A stretch of 64,000 nucleotides of DNA from Anarhynchus alexandrinus (taxonomy: Eukaryota > Chordata > Aves > Charadriiformes > Charadriidae): the NCBI GenBank assembly GCA_008711295.1, contig VUYV01000037.1, forward strand, positions 192,035 through 256,034, read 5' to 3'. Shown piece after piece: positions 41,322 to 50,284 of this stretch. The notes beneath the pieces were generated by a model that was not told the origin of the DNA, made no database searches, and saw only the letters and a list, made by a program, of their open reading frames with translations. A program made the translations under genes and the position numbers. Each line of letters opens with the position of its first letter. Positions within the stretch are counted from its first letter, which is position 1.

Positions 41322-41530
41322 ACAGAATCACAGAATGGTCAGGGTTGGAAGGGACCTCTGGAGATCATCTAGTCCAACCCCCCCTAGCAGGGTCACCTAC
41401 AGCAGGTTGCACATGACAGCGTCCAGGCGGGTTTTGAATGTCTCCAGACTGGGAGACTCCACAATCTCTCTGGGCAGCCTGTGCCAGTGCTCTGCCACTC
41501 TCAAGGTAAAGAAGTTCCTTCTCATGTTTA
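41322..41530 (-). mobile_element. CR1 LINE 3'-end fragment
   Basis: The plus strand reads as the reverse complement of a CR1 3' terminus: cagaatcacagaatggtc, then gttggaagggacctctgg and agatcatctagtccaac, ending near cttctcatgtt. This covers about 200 bases of the 3' end only, with severe 5' truncation, the usual outcome of CR1 insertion. It lacks clean terminal octamers, so it has decayed more than the neighbouring copy at 41.8 kb. It is a different insertion from that copy, since both have their own 3' ends, 480 bases apart. Confidence 0.93.
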
Positions 41531-41803
41531 ACCCATTCTAAATTTATTTCTTAATTTTATTTATATATTTTACATGTAAGATCCTCTATGGAAAGAGCGG
41601 GTTCACTGCTGGTCTAAAATAGCATGCCAAAAAGTTTCACTGATGAAATGAGTAGTAGACAGTGGTAGAAACCTACTGATTTATACTGTGCTAGGCCAAG
41701 TCCCATTGCCCTGGCTCACACTATGCTTTCAGTGAACTGCAAAGAGTGAATGAGGAGCAGTATGAGTCACTCAAGCCCACTTTGTCCAACTATTACAAGA
41801 AAG

Positions 41804-43310
41804 ATCATGGAATCATAGAATCATAGAATGGTTTAGGTTGGAAAGGTCCTTGAAGATCATNNNNNNNNNNNNNNNNNNNNNNNNNNNNNNNNNNNNNNNN
41901 NNNNNNNNNNNNNNNNNNNNNNNNNNNNNNNNNNNNNNNNNNNNNNNNNNNNNNNNNNNNNNNNNNNNNNNNNNNNNNNNNNNNNNNNNNNNNNNNNNNN
42001 NNNNNNNNNNNNNNNNNNNNNNNNNNNNNNNNNNNNNNNNNNNNNNNNNNNNNNNNNNNNNNNNNNNNNNNNNNNNNNNNNNNNNNNNNNNNNNNNNNNN
42101 NNNNNNNNNNNNNNNNNNNNNNNNNNNNNNNNNNNNNNNNNNNNNNNNNNNNNNNNNNNNNNNNNNNNNNNNNNNNNNNNNNNNNNNNNNNNNNNNNNNN
42201 NNNNNNNNNNNNNNNNNNNNNNNNNNNNNNNNNNNNNNNNNNNNNNNNNNNNNNNNNNNNNNNNNNNNNNNNNNNNNNNNNNNNNNNNNNNNNNNNNNNN
42301 NNNNNNNNNNNNNNNNNNNNNNNNNNNNNNNNNNNNNNNNNNNNNNNNNNNNNNNNNNNNNNNNNNNNNNNNNNNNNNNNNNNNNNNNNNNNNNNNNNNN
42401 NNNNNNNNNNNNNNNNNNNNNNNNNNNNNNNNNNNNNNNNNNNNNNNNNNNNNNNNNNNNNNNNNNNNNNNNNNNNNNNNNNNNNNNNNNNNNNNNNNNN
42501 NNNNNNNNNNNNNNNNNNNNNNNNNNNNNNNNNNNNNNNNNNNNNNNNNNNNNNNNNNNNNNNNNNNNNNNNNNNNNNNNNNNNNNNNNNNNNNNNNNNN
42601 NNNNNNNNNNNNNNNNNNNNNNNNNNNNNNNNNNNNNNNNNNNNNNNNNNNNNNNNNNNNNNNNNNNNNNNNNNNNNNNNNNNNNNNNNNNNNNNNNNNN
42701 NNNNNNNNNNNNNAGTGGTCCATTTGTCAAATCCACGTCTCTCCAATTTAGAGACCAGGATATCGTGTGGGATGGCATTGAACGCTTTGCACAAGTCCAG
42801 GTAGATGACATCAGTTGCTCTTCCCTTGTCCACTGCCACTGTAACCCCTTCGTAGAAGGCCACCAAATTAGTCAGGCATGACTTGCCCTTGGTGAAGCCA
42901 TGCTGGCTGTCACCAATAACCTCCTTGTTTTCTATGTGCTTTAGCAGAGTTTCCAGGAGGATCCGCTCCATGATCTTGCCAGGCACAGAGGTGAGACTGA
43001 CTGGCCTGTAGTTCCGTGGGTCTTCCTTATCTCCCTTTTTGAAAATAGGGGTTATGTTTCCCCTTTTCCAGTCAGCAGGAACCTCACCAGACCGCCACGA
43101 CTTCTCAAATATGATGGCTAGTGGCTTAGCGACTTCATCTGCCAGTTCCCTCAGGACCCGTGGATGTATCTCATCAGGTCCCATGGACTTGTGCACCTTC
43201 AGGTTCCTCAGGTGGTCTCGCACTTGATCTTCACCTACAGCGGGCGGTTCTTCATTTTCCCAACCACTGCCTTTGCATTCTGTGTCATGGGCAGTGTGGC
43301 TGCCCAAGAT
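41804..43310 (-). mobile_element. CR1 LINE, 5'-truncated, with open reverse-transcriptase frame and an internal gap
   Basis: The minus strand encodes a CR1 ORF2 reverse transcriptase from about 43,300 to the gap at 42,713: [54 protein letters not shown], then RT motif A as [16 protein letters not shown]. About 190 residues are open with no stop. At the other end the element finishes with three tandem octamers (tcatggaa, tcatagaa, tcatagaa at 41,805-41,828), the hallmark of the CR1 3' end, and the conserved 3' untranslated sequence gtttaggttggaaaggtcc. The middle, 41,861-42,713, is unsequenced. Full CR1 elements are several kilobases long, so this one lacks the endonuclease and ORF1 parts. The 5' boundary is approximate. 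Confidence 0.95.
41861..42713. other. Assembly gap (853 N) inside the CR1 copy
   Basis: A run of 853 N interrupts the CR1 element between its 3' untranslated end and the RT motif-A region. The missing part should hold the remaining RT domains. Collapse of near-identical CR1 copies is the likely cause. ORFs drawn across it are not real. Confidence 1.
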
Positions 43311-43531
43311 GCACATACTTTTTATATTACACACATATGCCTACACACAGACATATGCATTTATGTGTGTATGTATCTGCACATACTTTTTTGCAGGTAC
43401 ATGCAAGATAAAAACAACCACACAGTAAGCTGGTTTGCAAAGTAGCCATGCAGAAGATAAGTAGTGGCAGACTGGAATAAAAAGACAAGAAATTGCAGAA
43501 TACGACAGCCATTCTTAAAATATCTACCTAC

Positions 43532-43716
43532 CTTTGTGCATTGAAATTAATACATGAAGCTCCTTCTGGAGCTTCTACTACTTGCAGATCAGCCAAAGCA
43601 CGGCTGTACTTTGTCAGTGCTGCAAATACCTGGGTTGACAGCCTTCCTTTTGATAAAAGGTTTATTATATTGATCAGGCTTTTATGACCCCAGAAGATGG
43701 CCATAATTTGTCTTTC
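43532..43716 (-). CDS. Predicted internal coding exon (185 bases), helical domain of an unidentified protein
   Basis: This is the most convincing coding exon in the window. It begins after an acceptor ending gatctatag and ends CACAAAG then gtaggt. It has 61 uninterrupted codons in phase 0, with two bases (AG) left over. The peptide opens ERQIMAIFWGHKSLINIINL, continues LSKGRLSTQVFAALTKYSRA and ends near APEGASCINFNAQ. The spacing of hydrophobic residues suggests two or three alpha helices. The preceding exon at 44.9 kb ends on a codon boundary, so the junction reads HYCK-ERQI in frame. The acceptor's pyrimidine tract is poor, which is the main reservation. The next exon must start with one base completing an AGN codon; several candidates exist but none can be chosen by eye. 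The gene is not recognised. Confidence 0.7.
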
Positions 43717-44871
43717 CTATAGATCTTACCACAGACTACCTGGGAACTTTGGGTAGCTGCATATCCTCGCCCCCCCGAGATGTTTCACACAGAGAGTATA
43801 TTATACTCATCTTTCAGAGATGGCATGATTTCACAGAATTATTTCCAGGTATAATTCAAGGAGGCTGACCATCTTGAAACAAATACATTACTGATTGAAG
43901 CCTAAGCATCTCAAGACAGCCTCTCTTTGCACCTTAGTTACTCAGCAGAAATCAGCTAAACAGTATCAGTCAACTGAGGATGCTTTTCTTTAAGAGCCCT
44001 GCCCTCCTATCTTTCCTCAGCTTGCTGACCTGCAGGACAAGCTGAAATACCTCTCTCAGAACTACTAGGAGCAAAGGATTTATCAGTTTTATGTACATTT
44101 GCCAACCCATACTGCAGAAAAAATTAATCAGAAGCAACAGTGTAAATTGCTGATAATATTTAAAATATATTCACTTATTTTAAAAGTTCAGTCAGAAAGT
44201 ACCTCCTTCTCCTCTGCCTAACCACCACTTCACCAACACAGCAATTTGGATTCCTTGTCTCGCTACAGGTCCACCAGAGCACGTGTCCATACCTACAGTA
44301 AACACTTCCATGCAGAGATTCAGAATTCACAGAGCTTGGTGCAACCTGCCAGAGACTCAGAGTTAGACATGCAGTGAAAGCCCAGCGTCTAATTCAGAAA
44401 GCCTCTACCACAGTCTTAATCCTGTGATCCTTTTGAATAAACCAAAAACAACAACATAGATGGGAAGGCCTCGGTTTTGTTGTTCAAATATGTCACTGCC
44501 TTTTTCAAATGGGGCCTTACTAGCTGGCTGCCTTCTTGCAGCCTTGAAGCGGGAGGAAATAGCTTAAATCTAGTAACTCTTTACTGGCCCTGACTAACAA
44601 GAATCTGCTTCTTGAGTGAGTTCCACCAACACAGGAGGTATTACTGCTGACTGAGATTTTGTCAACGCGCATACTATAATTTTCAACTTAAAACACATAC
44701 ATTCTCATAGCCAGCTGGGAACAGGACAATTAAACTATTTTCACTTCTCTTACAGACAGTTTCACCTTTGAATTAGTTTGGGAAACAAACATTTTGCTTG
44801 AACATCTGCATAAAGATATCCCTTCAATTTGAAAATCCTTTAACCTCCCAGTATCATAAAAAATGCTTTAC

Positions 44872-44992
44872 CTTACAGTAGTGATCTAACAGATGAAAGG
44901 GGAGGGATCTGTTTTGAGTAGCTTTACTCTGCAGTGGATCCTGCTCATCCTTTGTTGAAGTGCACAAGTTTTTCTGGTAGCATCTTTTGGGA
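44872..44992 (-). CDS. Predicted internal coding exon (121 bases), unidentified protein
   Basis: On the minus strand the acceptor is preceded by an exceptionally long T tract (the A-rich run at about 45,001-45,032 on the plus strand) and ends caaaagcag. The donor is TGTAAG then gtaaag. One base completes a codon from an earlier exon and 40 codons follow. The peptide starts PKRCYQKNLCTSTKDEQ and ends SLPFHLLDHYCK. The first part is polar, with two cysteines six residues apart, and looks like a flexible region. The end looks folded. The exon finishes on a codon boundary and the next exon at 43,716 begins in phase 0, so the two read through without adjustment. An alternative AG three bases upstream (aaaag) would add one residue. 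Family not recognised. Confidence 0.65.
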
Positions 44993-44999
44993 CTGCTTT

Positions 45000-47158
45000 T
45001 GAAAAAAAAAAAAAAAACAACAAAAAAAAATGTCCCCTGTGAAGCATTAGCCCTCATTACCAAATATGCCCCGCCATACTCAAGTTTCACATCTGAAAAA
45101 TCTCAGATGCTGCCAGGGTTTCAACTCAGGTTACCTAGCCACCAGGAAAGACTGGCCCAAGGCAGCACACCACACCAACTCCCTGCACCATCCCTCCACA
45201 TCTGTGACAGCACTTCCCAGTGAGGCTCTCCCAGTATCTTCCCAGACAGAATTCCATGGAAAACACCACTGCCATTACACCATGTCCATCAACACTGTTA
45301 GAAAGTGCTGCAACAGGGGCAGTAACTCCATGTCCTCACCAGCAGAAGCTGTATACTTACAGAACCATGGTCATGGCCCAGCTGCATCAACTCTTGAAGT
45401 GTTAGGTCCCTTGTATTTTGCTGTAATTTGCTTAACAAAGAAAGCATTATCCTTGTCATTTACTCTCATTAACTAGCTTCCCCACTAACAGAAAGAGGAG
45501 AGAGACTTATTTTTCCCTCTAAAGAAAAATATAATCAAACCAAACGGCCATTTTTTTTTTTTTTTTATGCTTGGGATTCTAGGTAGTTCTTTCAATCCTT
45601 CTGGCTTTATAAAAGCCAACTGAATTTCATGCTGTGAAAGCTTGATAGGAACATCTAAGTAAGTTTTCTTTCTCATCCTGAAACTATCATTCCTTTTGTT
45701 CCTCTCCCACAAATACAATTTTTGTTTTGTATAAAGTTTTCATTGGACAGCATCTTTTTGTAGCTTAAGGTACTCTAAAGTATTACTCAAAAATCTGAAG
45801 AGTCAGTGTGCCGCGTTTTGCTACGGGTTTTCAGTTTACTTTGGTAGGGCAAGGGAAGGAGTAGAGATGATATTTTCAACTCTTAACTCTACTATCTGAA
45901 CAACTTCCAAGCAAAGCAAACATCGATCCTTTAATCCCTTGTCAAAATCCACTAGCATAGATTTCTGTACTTGCATGGAGTCTCACAGAGGGCAACAAGG
46001 CCCTGAACAAATGCACGGGTCTACACTAGCAAATCTCAAAATGGGATCTTTATCTTGAGATTAACATTCGACTACCCTAGCCAAAACACAGCCCCAGGGA
46101 ATTCATGTAGAAATATTTATTGCTGCTTTTTGCCAGCACCTAACACACACAACAAAAGCTTGAAAACCACTAACAAAAACTTCCTGAACTCCACAAATCA
46201 CACACAAGCAACAACAATCACCCTACTATTTAAAAAACAAACAAAAACATTATAGTACTGGCCACAGATACATACTCTTCTTACTGGATGAGATGCTACC
46301 TTCTCTTTTAGAGATATTCCACCACTAGTCAAAATCTCAGTAACTGATCATATGAACAATTTACAGCACTTTAAATTCAATACAGTACTTAAATTTAACC
46401 AGCACTTTGAATCTGTACTAAACTGGTATTCTGCATCCAGGCGGAGCTACCTCGCTAAAATCACTTATCAAACACACTCAGTGAAAGGCCCGTGCAACTT
46501 GTAAGAACAGCCAGACATGTAGCATGCTATGCTGGGTCACACGAAGGAGAGCTATGCAAGGCAGCACCTACTTCAGAAAGGATCACAGGAGCAACATCAC
46601 AATTAAGACATGTTATCTTCAGCATCAGCAACTACCTGATGCTATCCGGACTGGAAACTATCCAGACTGCAAAATCACATTTAAAAGATGCATATATGTC
46701 CCCAGTAGAAGAAATATTGACAACAGTGGTCTATTTCTGGAGATACATCCTCTTTCTCTTGCATTTTACCTAGCCTGCCCTTAAGACTCTACCTCGACCA
46801 CCAGTAAGATAGCATAAGCCAGCTCTGAAGCCGAAAGCAGTCCTGTCCCCTGTCCTGCTTCTGGTCCCCACGCTCCCGTAACCCTTTTCTGGGGCAACAG
46901 ATCTGTTCAGTTCTCCAGTCTGATACATGAAACAATATATGATCCACCCAAAAGCGGTCTGTTCTGTCTTTAGTGGACAGAAAAAGTTAGGCTAATAAAA
47001 AAACATTAATTTTAGCTATTATCAGTCTTCCAGTCCGGTTCATTACACAACTGCAAAAACACTAGCATGGCCCCATGGGGTGGGATGCAAGTGTCTGAGG
47101 CTGGAACCGCTTCTTTCAGTGACAGTGCTGCCATTTAAACATGGTGCTTCACTATTAC
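45000..47158. other. Intron or introns with at least one missing exon expected
   Basis: The upstream exon ends on a codon boundary, while the exon at 44.99 kb needs two incoming bases. An exon of length 3n+2, starting in phase 0, is therefore expected here. A 32-base candidate at about 45,969-46,000 (minus strand, acceptor gtgcatttgttcag, donor GCAA then gtacag) has the right phase, but it is too short to trust. Confidence 0.45.
45551..45566. repeat. T16 homopolymer
   Basis: Sixteen T on the plus strand lie between the exon candidates at 44.9 and 47.2 kb. Read on the minus strand it gives a run of lysine codons in an ORF at 45,485-45,718 that lacks a usable donor. Confidence 0.95.
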
Positions 47159-47321
47159 CTCTGTCAAATAAGCCTTATTCACTTCTTTGTCAGGAAGCTG
47201 TAGTTCAAATAACATATTGTATCTTCTATCTATGTTGAAGATGGGGTCAGCATTACACATGTAGTGAACTGAAGGTGAAAAAAGACTGTGGGAGCCATAC
47301 CCTTCGCTCTTCTCTTCATGC
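47159..47321 (-). CDS. Predicted internal coding exon (163 bases), unidentified protein
   Basis: The exon is bounded on the minus strand by an acceptor (ctatttgtag) and a donor (ACAGAG then gtaata). Only one of three frames is open, and it is open throughout: 54 complete codons after one base that finishes the preceding codon. The peptide is protein-like and of mixed composition. It begins HEEKSEGYGSHSLFSP and contains NADPIFNIDRRYNMLFEL and LPDKEVNKAYLTE. It ends on a codon boundary. It joins in phase to the 30-base ATG exon at 49.2 kb, so it would be the first substantial part of the protein. It does not join in phase to the exon at 44.9 kb, so at least one exon between 47.1 and 45.0 kb is unassigned. 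I do not recognise the family and propose no function. Confidence 0.6.
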
Positions 47322-49229
47322 CTACAAATAGAGAGCACTTATTAACACCCTTGCAATCTCTTCAACAAGGAAGGATCTAACTTGCAGACAGAACTTCCCA
47401 TCCCCTTTCAGTGCAGTCCAAAACAAATTAACAAATTTCCACAAGTTAACAGAAGAACAGTTTGCCAAAATGTGACAAAGATGCAATGAGGGCAAAATGC
47501 TTTAACCCTAGCTGTCAGCAAGGCTGGCAAATCAGTTACACGCACAGAATTTAGAGCCACTGGTAGGAACCCTTGACTCTACTTATACAGGTCAGATTTT
47601 TTTATAGCAGCCTCCTATCAATCAGAACGAAAGTTTTTAAAATATGTACAAATTGAGTAAAATAGCAAAGAAGTCCAGCAGCTGTTGGGCTTGATACTTA
47701 ACATCATGCCTGTGTTCTCAGCGCTGCAGAGTTTCTCTGCTGGCAGAATATGAGCAAAAAGGTAGCAACTTTGGCAAATAAGAGTTGAGTACTTGGGCCC
47801 ACATGGGAAATACATTTGCATCTACGGGATAAGCACATTTCTCCCACATTTCTTGTGGAAACGTTAGCATTTACAATTATCTTTAGAATCAACACACTTA
47901 GGCAAATGGCCATGCATCATCTAACACACTGATATGAACAGCACATGAAATATCTTTAAACACAGTTCTATCCTTCAGAGTAACGACATAACACAGTGTT
48001 AATTCCTTGAGCACAAGTCTATAACAAGAAGTAGAGTTAGCAGCAATGAATGTACACATTGCATGGAGGCAAAACCACACAGTGTAGTAGACCCAGAGTC
48101 TGAAGCCAAATACAAAAGATGCAGGGCCATACATGACTGGAACTTTTTTTATTACTTCCTACACAATGTTCTTCCACCACTACCACAGACAGGACAATAA
48201 AAGTGGTTTGTTGTTTTTCTTCTGGCCTTGCAGGTTTCTCTACAAAGCTGTTCAATTACAAGTGGTAAGTGTGGCCTAGTAACACAACACACTTAAGAAA
48301 ATATGCTCCTACTTGCCCCACAACTGAAAGAAGCGGTGCTAATTTCCACCAAGGAAAAAAAGGAAAGTCAGTCATGCCCAAAAGTGTTACCACAAATCAA
48401 AACCCAGTTTCTGATTTACCACACCTCTTCTCATTTTCCATCAAAATGCATCAAACTGAAATCAAAGCTTCCCTGGAACTGCTTTCAGCACAGCTACTGA
48501 GGAACTTCACTGTAAGAGAGGGTATCCCCAACTCCCACATAATCAAAGACTAAATTTGTTTCATTTTATACCAGAACCAATAAATTCAACTTGGCATCAG
48601 AGAAAACAGCTACTCAAAGCGTGCACTCTGGTCTGGATCAAGAGCACAAGCAATTCTGGTCAGGCCTCAGAGCTTGGGAGACATCGCACCCCCCATGATC
48701 CTGAACAAGATTCTAGATTTCTTCCTATAATCCCTTGTCATCTGGGGAGCAGCTCAGACCCACAGCAGTGCCCTGTAGCTGCGACGGCAGCATCCAATGC
48801 CCAGCTGGCCCACCACAGCTACACTTTTTGAGTTGCTTCTTATGAAGAGTCCTCTGCAAAATCACTCAGGGCATCACAGTCAGAATGAACAAAGTTGTCC
48901 CATTAATTTGACTGTTAACGGGCAGTAACGAGAAGGCATCAGCAGAAGGATACCACAAAACAAAGTACCAACCTGCCACCAGTTATGGATTAATGATTTT
49001 AGAGCTCCATTAGAAGAAGGCATACAGAAAATGATGCTCACCTGTTTAAAAAGCTAAAGCCTGGTTAATGAACCTGTGGTATTTACATTGTTCACTCGAT
49101 AAAGAAAAAATAATCCTAAAAAAGTTAAATTTTAAAAAATTGCAACAACGTAACATGACACATTTCTATACAAGTTGCACGTTTGTTGCAACTGAGATAT
49201 TCCAAAGAATCTGCTTTCTCTCAACCCAC
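47322..49229. other. Intron of the main minus-strand gene; nothing else seen
   Basis: AT-rich sequence between two predicted exons. ORFs here have no coding-like content and no consistent splice sites. Confidence 0.5.
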
Positions 49230-49259
49230 CTGGCTTCCATCCTGAGGGATGCTTGGCAA
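49230..49259 (-). CDS. Predicted exon 2 (30 bases) with the start codon of the unidentified minus-strand gene
   Basis: The minus strand shows a pyrimidine-rich acceptor ending attcttcttacag directly before 49,259. A donor, CCAG followed by gtgggt, comes after 49,230. The ATG at 49,240-49,238 has A at -3 and G at +4, a strong Kozak context. It encodes Met-Glu-Ala and leaves two bases (AG). The next exon at 47,321 starts with one base (G) that completes an Arg codon and enters its only open frame. This phase match, the good splice sites and the position just downstream of a CpG-island first exon support the call. The exon is very short and the 9-base coding part has no discriminating content, so chance cannot be excluded. 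Confidence 0.45.
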
Positions 49260-49776
49260 CTGTAAGAAGAATTTTGTTTTTTCCTTTTTGTTTTTACTGT
49301 GTATAGTTTTATTTCCACACATTATAAAATCATGTCATTCCCTCATATACATTCCCTCATTATTCGAGATCCACAGTTATTTCTAAATCACAGTAACATC
49401 TCTTTCTGGCACTATTCAATCCATCTAAAAGTTCTGAAACTACCTAAGTGCTCTTTCTATCATAAGTTGTTTGGAGTGAACTTTACCTTCATCATCTGTC
49501 TTTTGTGGCTATATTTGTACCTTATCTATAGTTTTCAACGAAATGAAAACAGATTTACACACTATAAACTTTCATTCACTACAGCTCTTTGCTACAGCGA
49601 AATTCATCATTTCCTGAGTATACTCCATTACAGTATTAGTAGGAGCAAAAGCATCTAATCAGAGAGCATAACAACGTAATTGCTCGTTTCTTGTTATTGA
49701 GCTGGGGCAGGTTGTGACTCTCGGTTCCGCCTCTAACAACTGGCCGGACCCACCGCGACGTAAAACCGGCACTCAC

Positions 49777-49960
49777 CTCCTTCGCCTTCCACGGTCACGG
49801 CGCTGGCCCAGAAGTGTTTTGGGTGCAGCAGGCTACCATTCTGCCTACAGCTCTGCCTCGCCGCGACAGAACAAAAATCACCATGATACCGCTTATTCCA
49901 GCTCGGCGCGTTCGCCTGTCAGTAGCAGCGGAGCCCGCAGCCACCCATAAAAATTAACTC
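49777..49960 (-). other. Probable 5' non-coding first exon of the main minus-strand gene (upstream end approximate)
   Basis: On the minus strand this CpG-rich segment ends in a textbook donor: GGAG at 49,780-49,777 followed by gtgagt. It lies on the edge of a CpG island, where first exons are expected. All three frames were read. One holds an ATG that runs into a stop after 29 codons, one has stops, and the third is open to the donor but has no ATG after its last upstream stop. I therefore read it as 5' untranslated sequence, with translation starting in the next exon. The transcription start is not visible, so the upstream boundary (higher coordinate) is a guess. The open frame without ATG could instead be coding if upstream exons exist. 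Confidence 0.45.
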
Positions 49961-49980
49961 CAGACCGATGAAGAACAACT

Positions 49981-50034
49981 CTTTTTTTTTTTTTTTTTCC
50001 TTGGGTTTTGTTTTTTTTTTCTCCCCCCAGGGGA
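49981..50034. repeat. T-rich tract followed by C7 inside the CpG island
   Basis: Eighteen T, then ccttgggttttg, then a second T-run and a C-run. It lies between the probable first exon and the GC box. On the minus strand it is A-rich and would lie in the promoter or the 5' untranslated region. Confidence 0.85.
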
Positions 50035-50239
50035 GGGGTGAGGGCGCTCGGAGGAAGGCGAGAAGCAGGAAGCCGATCTCGGCGGCGCGGGGCGCACGGA
50101 CGGGGCGGAGCGGAGCGGAGCGGATCGGGCAGAAGTGGAGGCAGCAGCGGCAGCCCCGGGCTCGGCGCTACGGCCCAGCACCGCCACGCACGCCAGCCCC
50201 ACGGCTAAACACGGCCGCCCACAACACCCCCCCCCCTTA

Positions 50240-50284
50240 CACACACAACACATACACACACACACACAACACACAACACACACN
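50240..50284. repeat. (CA)n-rich tract broken by an N
   Basis: acacac units with aac interruptions run to an N at 50,284 within the CpG island. True length is uncertain. Confidence 0.9.

Noticed and set aside
41805..43334. 509-codon ORF and three others crossing 41.86-42.71 kb
   Set aside because: More than half of each is N read as open sequence. Only the part at about 42.72-43.30 kb is real, and it is CR1 reverse transcriptase.
45551..45700. Processed-pseudogene idea for the A16 tract on the minus strand
   Set aside because: No AATAAA-type signal precedes the tract, no recognisable mRNA sequence lies upstream, and no target-site duplication is visible.
46770..46811. 32-base minus-strand segment with acceptor cttcag and donor gtagag
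   Set aside because: It has the right length for the missing exon (3n+2), but the encoded peptide is Trp/Tyr/Leu-rich and unconvincing. Another AG-GT pair with the same property exists at 45.97 kb, so neither is annotated.
47011..47070. Strong acceptor (gctagtgtttttgcag) on the minus strand
   Set aside because: The following frame (LCNEPDWKTDNS) hits a stop after 12 codons, and no GT donor precedes it.
49299..49658. 119-codon plus-strand ORF
   Set aside because: AT-rich sequence with Phe/Tyr/Ile/Ser bias. It overlaps the predicted intron of the minus-strand gene and has no recognisable motif.
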